Origin: Chamaelirium japonicum
Lineage: Eukaryota > Streptophyta > Magnoliopsida > Liliales > Melanthiaceae
Direction of reading: 5' to 3'
Assembly: GCA_947650365.1 (NCBI GenBank)
Contig: CANTAL010000129.1
Span: 496,001 to 560,000 of the forward strand
DNA: 64,000 nucleotides
The notes under the pieces were generated by a model. That model did no database searches and had not been told where the DNA came from. It worked only from the letters and a program-made list of their open reading frames with translations. This document shows, in pieces, positions 55,236-64,000 of this stretch (the stretch's first letter is position 1; each line of letters begins with the position of its first letter). Position numbers and translations under genes: made by a program.

Positions 55236-57999
55236 CGAATGAATTTGAACGGATCGGAAGAATGAATTAGAATGGATCGTACGAATGAATTAGAATAGAT
55301 CATAGGAATGAATTAGAATGGATCGTGCAAATGAATTAGAATGGATACATTCGTGCGAATGAATTAGAATGGATCGTGCGAATGAATTAGAATGGATCGT
55401 ACGAATGAATTAGAATGGATCATACGAAAGAATTAGAATGGATTGTACGAATGGATTAGAATGGATCATACGAATGGATTAGAACGCATTGTACGGATGA
55501 ATTAGAATAGATACATTTGTGCGAATGAATTAGATTGCATCGTACGAATGAATTTGAATGGATCGTACGATGCAATCTAATTCATTCGCACGATCCATTC
55601 AAATTCATTCGTACGATCCATTCTAATTCATTCATATGATCCATTCTAATTTATTCGTACGATCCATTCTAACTCATTAGCTCGAATGTATCCATTCTAA
55701 TTCATTCGTACAATCCATTGAAATTCATTCATATGATGCAATCTAATTCATTCACACAAATGTATCTATTCTAATTCATTCGTACAATGCGTTCTAATCC
55801 ATTCGTACGATCCATTCTAATCCATTTGTACGATCCATTCTAATTCATTCGCACGATCCATTCTAATTCATTCGTACAACTCATTCGTACGATCCATTCT
55901 TATTCATTTGTCTGATCTATTCTATTTCATTCGCACGAATGTAACCATTCTAATTCATTCGTACGATCCATTCTAATTCATTCCTACGATCCATTCTAAT
56001 TCATTCGCACGAATGTATCCATTCTAATTCATTTGCATGATCCATTCTAATTCATTCCTATGATCCATTCTAATTCATTCGTACGATCCATTCTAATTCA
56101 AACGTACGATCCATTCTAATTCATTTGTACGATCCATTCTAAGTCATTCCTACGATCTATTCTAATTCATTCGCTCGAATGAATCCATTCTAACTCATTC
56201 GTACGATCCATTCTTATTCATTCGTACGAACCATTCAAATTCATTCGCATTATCCTTTCTAATTCATTCGTACGATCCATTCTAATTCATTCGCACGAGT
56301 GTATCCATTCTAATTCATTCGTATAATCCATTCTAATTCATTCGCACGATCCATTCTAATTCATTCGTATGATCCATTCTAATTCATTCCTACGATCTAT
56401 TCCAATTCCTTCGCACGATCCATTCTAATCCATTCGCACGATCCATTCTAATTCATTCGTACGATCCATTCTAATTCATTCCTACGTACGATCCATTCTA
56501 ATCTATTCCTATAATCCATTGTAATTCATTCGTGTGAATGAATTAGATTGCATCGTACGAATGAATTTGAATGGATCGGACGAATGAATTAGAATGGATT
56601 GTACGAATGGATTAGAATGGATCGAACGAATGGATTAGAATGGATCGTACGAACGAATTAGAATGGATCGTGCGAATGAATTAGAATCGATCGTACGAAT
56701 GAATTAGAATGGATCGTACGAATAAATTAGATCATACGAATGAATTAGAATGGATCGTACGAATGAATTAAAATGGATACATTCGAGCGAATGAATTAGA
56801 ATGGATACATTTGTGCGAATGAATTAGAATGGATCGTACGAATGAATTAGAATGGATCGTACAATGCAATCTAATTCATTCGTACAATCCGTTCTAATCC
56901 ATTCGTACGATCCATTCTAATTCATTCGTACGATCTATTCTAATTCATTCGCACGAATGTATCCATTCTAATTCATTCGTACGACGCATTCTAATTCGTT
57001 CATACGATCCATTCTAATTCGTTCGTATGATCCAGTCTAATTCGTTCGTACGATCCATTGTAATTCATTCGTATGATCCATTCTAATTCATTCCTACGAT
57101 CCATTCTAATTTATTCCTATAATCCATTCTAATCCATTCGTACGATCCATTCTAATTCATTCGTCCGATCCATTCAAATTCATTCGTACGATGCAATCTA
57201 ATTCATTCGCACAAATGTATCTATTCTAATTCATTCGTACAATGCGTTCTAATCCATTCGTAAGATCCATTCTAATCCATTTGTACGATCCATTCTAATT
57301 CATTCATACGATTCATTCTAATTCATTTGCATGAATGTATCCATTCTAATTCATTCGCTCGAATGTATCCATTTTAATTCATTCGTACGATCCATTCTAA
57401 TTCATTCATACGATCTAATTCATTCGTACGATCCATTCTAATTCATTCGTACGATCGATTCTAATTCATTCGCACGAATGTATCCCTTCTAATTCATTCG
57501 TACGATCCATTCTAATTCATTCGCTCGAAAGAATTAGAATGGATCGTGCGAATGAATTAGAATGGATCATACGAATGAATTAGAATGGATCGTACGAATT
57601 AATTAGAATGGATCGTACGAATGAATTAGATCGTACGAATGAATTAGAATGGATCGTACGAATGAATTAAAATGGATACATTCGAGCGAATGAATTAGAA
57701 TGGATACATTCATACAAATGAATTAGAATGGATCGTAGGAATGAATTAGAATGGATACATTCGAGCGAATGAATTAGAATAGATCGTATGAATGAATTAG
57801 AATAGATACATTTGTGCGAATGAATTAGAATGGATATATTTGAACGATCCATTCTAATTCATTCGTACGATCCATTCTAATCTATTCGCACGATCCATTC
57901 TAATTCATTCGTACGATATATTCTAATTCATTCGTATGATCCATTCTAATTCATTCGTACGATCCATTCTAATTCATTTGCACGATCCATTCTAATTCA

Positions 58000-58200
58000 T
58001 TCGTGCGAATGAATTAGAATGGATCGTACGAATGAATTAGAATTAGATCGTACGAATGAACTAGAATGGATCGTACAAATGAATTAAAATGGATACATTC
58101 ATATTACTGAATTAGAATTCATTCGTATTATCCATTCTAATTCATTCGTACGAATGAATTAGAATGGATCATACAAATGAATTTGAATGGATCATGTGAA
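58000..58200 (+). repeat. Inverted duplication near 58.5 kb, left arm
   Basis: The reverse complement matches about 58870-59095. Paired landmarks are the GAATTC joint at 58115 with that at 58954, the 33-bp R island 58118-58150 with the 32-bp F island 58925-58956, CATTCATATTACTGAATTAG with CTAATTCAGTCGTATGAATG, and a shortened ATTAGATCGTACG unit with CGTACGATCTAAT. The mirror centre is near 58537. Confidence 0.78.
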
Positions 58201-58869
58201 TGAATTAAAATGGATCATATGAACGAATTAGAATGGATCGTGCAAATGAATTAGAATGGATACATTCGTGCGAATGAATTAGAATGGATCGTGCGAATGA
58301 ATTAGAATGGATACATACGTGCGAATGAATTAGAATGGATCGAGCGAATGAATTAAAATGGATACATTCGTACGATCCATTCTTATTCATTTGTATGATC
58401 CATTCTAATTCATTCGCACGAATGTAACCATTCTAATTCATTCGCACGAATGTAACCATTCTAATTCATTCCGACGATCCATTCTAATTCATTCGCACGA
58501 ATGTATCTATTCTAATTCATTTGCACGATCCATTCTAATTCATTCCTATGATCCATTCTAATTCATTCTACGATCCATTCTAATTCAAACGTACGATCCA
58601 TTATAATTCATTTGTACGATCCATTCTAATTCATTCCTATGATCCATTCTAATTCATTCGCTCGAATGTATTCATTCTAATTCATTCGTACGATCCATTC
58701 TTATTCATTCGTACGATCCATTCAAATTCATTCGCATGATCCATTCTAATTCATTCGTACGATCCATTCTAATTCATTCGCACTAATGTATCCATTCTAA
58801 TTCATTCGTACAATCCATTCTTATTCATTCGCACGATCCATTCTAATTCATTCGTATGATCCATTCTAA

Positions 58870-59095
58870 TTCATTCCTATGATCTATTCTAATTCATTTG
58901 TATGATCCATTCTAATTCATTCGTATGAATGAATTAGAATGGATCATACGAATGAATTCTAATTCAGTCGTATGAATGTATCCATTTTAATTCATTTGTA
59001 CGATCCATTCTAATTTATTCGTACGATCTAATTCATTCGTATGATCCATTCTAATTCATTCATACGATCCATTCTAATTTATTCGCACAAATGAA
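58870..59095 (-). repeat. Inverted duplication near 58.5 kb, right arm
   Basis: Mirror arm of 58000-58200. The spacer of about 0.67 kb contains its own F to R switch at 58371 (CGTACG). A pair of strand-switch joints has been copied in inverted form, so at least part of the switching here is older than the inverted duplication. Confidence 0.78.
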
Positions 59096-59519
59096 TTAGA
59101 ATAGATAGTACGAATGAAAAAGAATAGATCGTACGAATGAATTAGAATGGATCGTGCAAATGGATTAGAATGGATCGTACGAATGAATTAGAATAGATCG
59201 TTCAAATATATCTATTCTAATTCATTCGCACAAATGTATCCATTCTAATTCATTCGTACGATCTATTCTAATTCATTCGTATGATCCATTCTAATTTATT
59301 CGCACGATCTATTCTAATTCATTCGTACGATTCATTCTAATTCATTCGCACGCTCCATTCTAATTCATTCGTACGATCCATTCTAATTCATTCGCATGAT
59401 CGATTCTAATTCTTTCGTATGATCCATTCTAATTCATTCGTACGATCCATTCTAATTCTTTCGTACGATCCATTCTAATTCATTCGCACGATCCATTCTA
59501 ATTCATTCATATGATCCAT

Positions 59520-61845
59520 TCTAATTCATTCCTACGATCCATTCTAATTCATTCGCACAAAACATTCTTATTCATTCGTATGATCCATTCAAATTCATTC
59601 GCACGATCCATTCTAATTCATTCGTACGATCCATTCTAATTCATTCTCACGAATGTAACCTTTCTAATTCATTTGTTTGATCTATTGTAATTCATTCGCA
59701 AGATCTATTCTAATTCATTCGCATGATCCATTCTAATTCATTCATCCGATCTAGAATGGATCGTGCGAATGAATTAGAATGGATTGTACGAATGCATTAG
59801 AATGGATACATTCGTGCGAATGAATTAGAATGGATCATACGAATGAGTTAGAATGGATACATTTGTGCGAATGAATTTGAATGGATTGCACGAATTGAAT
59901 TAGAATGGACCGTACGAATGGATTAGAATGGATCGTACGAATGAATTAGAATGGATCATACAAATGAATTAGAAAGGTTACATTCGTGAGAATGAATTAG
60001 AATGGATCGTGCGAATGAATTAGAATTGATCATACGAATGGATTAGAATGGATCGTACGAATGAATTAGAATAGATCGTGCGAATGAATTAGAATGGATC
60101 ATACAAATGAATTAGAAAGGTTACATTCGTGAGAATGAATTAGAATGGATCGTACGAATCAATTAGAATGGATCATGCGAATGAATTTGAGTGGATCCAT
60201 TCTAATTTATTCGCTCGAATGTATCATTTCTAATTCATTTGTATGATCCATTCTAATTCATTTATACGATCCATTCTAATCCATTCGTACGATCCATTCT
60301 AATCCATTTGTACGATCCATTCTAATCCATTCGTACGATGCATTCTAATTCATTCGTTTGAATGTATCCATTCTAATTTATTCGTACGATCCAGTCTAAT
60401 TCATTCGTACGATCCATTCTAATTCATTCGCACAAATGTATCCATTCAAATTCATTCGTACGATTCACCTTAATTAATTCGCACGATCGATTCTAATTCA
60501 GTCGTATCAATGTATCCATTTTAATTCATTCGTACGATCGATTCTAATTCATACGATCCATTCTAATCCATTCGTACGATCCATTCTAATTCATTCGTAC
60601 GATCCATTCTAATTCATTCGCACGATCCATTCTAATTCATTCGTACGATCCATTCTAATTCATTCGCATGATCCATTCTAATTCGTCCGATCCATTCTAA
60701 TTCAATCGTACGATCCATTCTAATCCATTCGCACGATCCATTCTAATTCTTTCATATGATCCATTCTAATTCATTCGGACGAATGTATCCATTCTAGTTC
60801 ATTCGTACGCTCCATTCTAATTCATTCGTACGCTCCATTCAAATTCATTCGCACGATCCATTCTAATTCATTTGTACGATACATTCTAATTCATTCGTAC
60901 GATCTATTCTAATTCATTCGCACGAATGTAACCATTCTAATTCATACGTACGAATGAATTCACTAGAATAGATCGTACGAACGCATTGTACGAATGAATT
61001 AGAATGGATACATTTGTACGAATGAATTAGAATAGATCGTGCGAATGAATTAGAATGGATACATTCGTGCGAATGAATTAGAATGGATCGGACGAATGAA
61101 TTAGAATGGATCGTGCGAATGAATTAGAATGGATCGTGCGAATGAATTTGAATGGAGCGTACGAATGAATTAGAATGGAGCGTACGAATGAACTAGAATG
61201 GATACATTCGTGCGAATGAATTAGAATGGATCATACGAAAGAATTAGAATGGATCGTGCGAATGAATTAGAATGGATCGTGCGAATGAATTAGAATTGAT
61301 CGTACGAATGAATTAGAAAGGATCGTACGAATGAATTAGAATGGATCGTGCAAATGAATTAGAATGGATCGTACGAATGAATTAAAATGGATACATTTGT
61401 GAGAATGAATTAGAATAGATTAGAATGGATCGTAAGAATGGATTAGAATCCATTCTAATTCATTTGTATGATCCATTCTAATTCATCGCACGATCCATTC
61501 TAATTCATTCACTCGAATGTATCCATTCTAATTCATTCGTACGATCCATTCTAATGCATTCGTACGATCCATTCTAATTCATTCGTATGATCCATTCTAA
61601 TTTATTCGTTCAAATATATCCATTCTAATTCATTAGTACGATCCATTCTAATTCATTCGCACGATCCATTCTAATTCATTCACACGAATCATTCGCATGA
61701 TCCATTCTAATTCATTCACACGAATCATTCGCACGATCCATTCTAATTCATTCGGTGGATCCATTCTAATTCATTCGTACGATCCATTCTAATTTATTCG
61801 TACGATCAATTCCAATTCATTCGTACGATCCATTCTAATTCATTC
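59520..61845. repeat. Dispersed duplication of about 2.3 kb, copy 2
   Basis: Second copy of the 39.8-42.06 kb segment. It contains an extra doublet near 61681-61735, where CATTCACACGAATCATTCGC is present twice, absent from copy 1. It ends almost exactly at the CGTACG palindrome at 61845-61850, where the array flips to F. In copy 1 the R sequence simply continues. Confidence 0.8.
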
Positions 61846-64000
61846 GTACGAATGAATTAGAATGAATCGTACAAATGAATTAGAATGGATACATTCGAGC
61901 GAATAAATTTCGAATGCATTAGAGTGGATACATTCGTGCGAATGAATTGAATGGATCGTACGAATGAATTAGAATGGATCGTGCGAATGAATTGGAATCG
62001 ATCGTACGAATGAATTAGAATGGATTGTGCGAATGAATTAGAATGGATCGTCTAGCGAATAAATTAGAATGGATCGTATATTCGTGCAAATAAATTAGAA
62101 TGGATCATATGAATGAATTAGAATGGTTCGTGCAAATGAATTAGAATGAATCGTACGAATGCATTAGAATGGATCGTACGAATGGATTAGAATGGGTCGT
62201 ATGAATGGATTAGAATGGATCATACGAATGGATTAGAATGGATCATACGAATGAATTAGAAAGGATCGTACGAATGAATTAGAATGGATACATTTGTACG
62301 AATGAGTTATAATGGATCATACGAATGAATTAGAATGGATCGTACGAATGGATTAGAATGGATACATTCGAGCGAATGAATTAGAATGGATCGTATGAAT
62401 GAACTAGAATGGATCATAGGAATGAATTAGAATGGATCGTGCAAATGAATTAGAATGGATACATTCGTGCGAATGAATTAGAATGGATCGTAGGAATGAA
62501 TTAGAATGGATCGTACGAATGAATTAGAATGGTTACTTTCGTGCGAATGAATTAGAATGGATCATACGAATGGATTAGAATGGATCATAGGAATGAATTA
62601 GAATGGATCGTGCGAATGAATTAGAATGGATCGTACGAATGGATTAGAATGGATCGTACGAATGAATTAGAATGGATACATTCATACGCACGATCCATTC
62701 TAATTCATTCGCACGATCCATTCTAATTCATTCGTACGAACCATTCTAATTCATTCATACGATCTATTCTAATTCATTCGCACGAATGTATCCATTCTAA
62801 TTCATTCACACTATCCAATCTAATTCAAACGTACGATCCAATCTAATTTATTTGCACGAATATACGATCCATTCTAATTTATTCGCAAGAATGTATCCAT
62901 TCTAATTCATTCGTACAATCCATTCTAATTTATTCGTACAAATGTATTCATTCTAATTCATTCGCACGATCCATTCTAATTCATTCGTACGATCCATTCT
63001 AATTCATTCATACGATCCATTCTAATTCATTCCGACGTACGATCCATTCTAATTCATTTGCACAATCCATTCTAATTCATTTGTACGAATGTATCCATTC
63101 TAATTCATTTGCACGATCCATTCTAATGGATCGTACGAACGAATTAGTATGGATCGTATGAATGAATTAGAATGGATCGTACGAATGGATTAGAATGGAT
63201 TGTATGAATGAATCGTGCAAATAAATTAGAATGGATCATACGAATGAATTAGAATGCATCGTTCGAATGAATTAGAATGGATCATAGGAATAGATCGTAT
63301 CAATGAATTAGAATGGATCGTACGAATGAATTAGAATGGATCGTGCGAATGAATTAGAATGGATTGTACGAATGATTTAGAATGGATACATACAAATGAA
63401 TTAGAAAGGTTACATTCGTGATAATGAATTAGAATGGATTGTACGAATGAATTAGAATGGTTACATTCGAGCGAATGAATTAGAATGGATCGTACGAATG
63501 AATTAGAATGGATCGTACGAATAAATTAGAATGGATCGTGCGAATGAATTAGAATGGATCATATGAATGAATTAGAGTGGATGCACCGAATGAGTTAGAA
63601 TGGATCATATGAATCAATTAGAATGGATCGTACGAAAGAATTAGAATGGATCGTGCGAATGGATTAGAATGGATCATACGAATGAATTAGAATAGATCGG
63701 ACGAATTAGAATGGATCATGCAAATGAATTAGAATGGATCGTACGAATGAATTTGAATGGATCGTGCGAATGAATTAAATGGATCGTACGAATGAATTAG
63801 AATGGATTCGTACGAATGAATTAGAATGGATCGTACGAATGGATTAGAATGGATCGTACGAATAAATTAGAATGGTTACATTCCACCGAATGAGTTAGAA
63901 TGGATCATACGAATGAATTAGAATGGATCGTACGAATGCATTAGAATGGATCGTACGAATGAATTAGAATGAATCGTACAAATGAATTAGAAATGGATCG
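59754..64000. repeat. Mosaic region 9: second copy of 2.3-kb segment and tail
   Basis: Block map: F 59754-60195, R 60196-60949, F 60950-61450, R 61451-61847, F 61848-62687, R 62688-63125, F 63126-64000 (window edge). The part to about 61845 matches 39.8-42.06 kb block for block. The F block after 61848 holds a higher-order cassette beginning at 62360, with the standard 171-bp spacing to its TTAC-type 28-mer at 62531. The tail 63126-64000 is irregular F sequence with several CACCGAATGAG and shortened units. Confidence 0.88.
62360..62558 (+). repeat. Partial higher-order repeat (first eight monomers)
   Basis: CGAGCG 28-mer at 62360 and TTACTTTCGTGC 28-mer at 62531, again 171 bp apart, with CATAGG, GTGCAA and CGTAGG linkers between them. 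After that the order departs from the type copy. Confidence 0.78.

Larger units (their letters stand above)
42378..55566. repeat. Mosaic region 7: 5.6-kb tandem duplication and flanks
   Basis: Block map: F 42378-43645, R 43646-44343, F 44344-46129, R 46130-47573, F 47574-49228, R 49229-49951, F 49952-51737, R 51738-53204, F 53205-55566. The order and sizes of blocks repeat because two adjacent 5.6-kb copies lie here. The tail 53895-55566 is outside the duplication. It contains two F copies of a GAACGCATTG / ATTGCATCG module (55169-55235 and 55482-55545), just before the switch to R at the palindromic CGTACG at 55564. Confidence 0.9.
55567..59753. repeat. Mosaic region 8: densest strand switching
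   Basis: Block map: R 55567-56532, F 56533-56861, R 56862-57526, F 57527-57846, R 57847-58004, F 58005-58117, R 58118-58150, F 58151-58371, R 58372-58924, F 58925-58956, R 58957-59090, F 59091-59203, R 59204-59753. There are 12 switches in 4.2 kb, with the smallest islands only 32-33 bp (58118-58150 and 58925-58956). The segment near 58.0-59.1 kb is an inverted duplication. Several R to F switches use CGTACG, CGTATG or CGTGCG; two F to R switches use GAATTC. Confidence 0.88.
1..64000. repeat. Satellite array of 23-bp and 28-bp monomers, whole window
   Basis: The window is filled by one tandem repeat family. Seen: a 16-bp core GAATGAATTAGAATGG (or its reverse complement) recurs continuously, separated by a 7-bp linker (consensus ATCGTAC, unit 23 bp) or a 12-bp linker (ATACATTCGTGC, ATACATTCGAGC, TTACATTCGTGC or TTACATTTGTGA types, unit 28 bp). 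Rarer units of 18 bp and about 33 bp also occur. Common core variants are GAATGGATTA for GAATGAATTA and GAATTTGAAT for GAATTAGAAT. The read ends inside the array on both sides, so its true length is unknown. No interruption by unrelated sequence was seen, and no promoter, terminator or RNA gene. Known: short-monomer satellites of this kind are typical of centromeric, pericentromeric or subtelomeric heterochromatin in eukaryotes. Inferred: this is such a region; the species is not identifiable from the sequence. Confidence 0.97.

Noticed and set aside
54797-58390. Open frames at 54797-54994, 57667-57852 and 58205-58390 (reverse strand)
   Set aside because: Same low-complexity repeat peptide, varying only with linker type; no evidence of a gene.
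57500-59800. Assembly error as sole cause of strand switching
   Set aside because: Not excluded for single islands, but the same joints occur as duplicated copies (41243 and 60949; 58117 and 58956; four switches in each 5.6-kb copy), and higher-order spacing is exact on both strands, which random misjoins would not give.
1-64000. CRISPR array
   Set aside because: The 16-bp core recurs at CRISPR-like spacing, but the intervening 7-12 bp are near-identical linkers, not unique spacers, and there is no cas gene or leader.
1-64000. Human satellite II/III (GGAAT) family
   Set aside because: The GAATG/CATTC motif is similar, but the regular 23/28-bp units with AATTA box and CGTACG linker do not match the divergent pentamer pattern of those satellites. 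Resemblance of AT-rich pentamers is weak evidence.
1-64000. CENP-B box or telomeric repeat
   Set aside because: Linkers and cores contain no sequence resembling the CENP-B box pattern, and no TTAGGG-like or other telomere motif runs were seen.
1-64000. Heat-shock elements from alternating GAA and TTC
   Set aside because: GAA and TTC occur in every unit, but at the joints they are spaced by four bases (TTCGTACGAA) and in the array they are direct repeats, so the inverted 5-bp phasing is not met.
1-64000. Transposable element or its terminal inverted repeats
   Set aside because: The inverted repeats are satellite units meeting at palindromic points. No non-satellite interior, target-site duplication or coding remnant was seen between any pair.

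Overview
The whole 64-kb window is satellite DNA. I found no gene, RNA gene, transposon or unique spacer. Every stretch I read can be parsed as copies of one short unit: a 16-bp core, GAATGAATTAGAATGG, followed by a variable linker. With the 7-bp linker ATCGTAC the unit is 23 bp. With a 12-bp linker such as ATACATTCGTGC it is 28 bp. The 23-mer consensus is about 35% GC and purine-rich on one strand. The sequence suggests eukaryotic constitutive heterochromatin (centromeric, pericentromeric or subtelomeric). The commonest linker variants are the four CpG-transition products of CGTACG, which suggests a host with cytosine methylation. I cannot name the species.

Three levels of order lie above the monomer. 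(1) Orientation: the array is a mosaic of about 74 blocks, alternating the forward unit (F, core on the + strand, about 35 kb) and its reverse complement (R, about 29 kb). Blocks run from about 30 bp to about 6 kb. Many switch points sit exactly on the self-complementary linker CGTACG, giving perfect or near-perfect palindromes of 40 bp or more. (2) Higher-order repeat: 23-mers and 28-mers follow a fixed order. A 19-monomer, 462-bp unit (14 x 23 + 5 x 28) tiles exactly at 29646, 45541 and 51149. Its 319-bp front part recurs with the same spacing in inverted orientation at five or more places. (3) Segmental duplication: a tandem duplication of about 5.6 kb (42.64-48.24 and 48.24-53.89 kb), a dispersed duplication of about 2.3 kb (39.8-42.1 and 59.5-61.8 kb), two inverted duplications (centred near 41.81 and 58.54 kb) and several smaller copied modules.

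Layout: 1-9.2 kb, alternating blocks of 0.05-1.7 kb; 9.2-17.0 kb, almost entirely F, including the longest single-orientation block; 17.0-25.9 kb, mostly long R blocks; 25.9-39.1 kb, many switches; 39.1-42.4 kb, nested palindromes; 42.4-55.6 kb, the 5.6-kb tandem duplication; 55.6-59.8 kb, the densest strand switching; 59.8-64 kb, the second copy of the 2.3-kb segment and a mixed tail. The strongest candidate for something undescribed is a 23/28-bp satellite whose own palindromic linker appears to serve as a recurrent inversion point while the higher-order order is kept on both strands. Block edges were placed by eye and are accurate to a few bases at palindromic junctions and about 10 bp elsewhere. 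Identities are eye estimates, not alignments.
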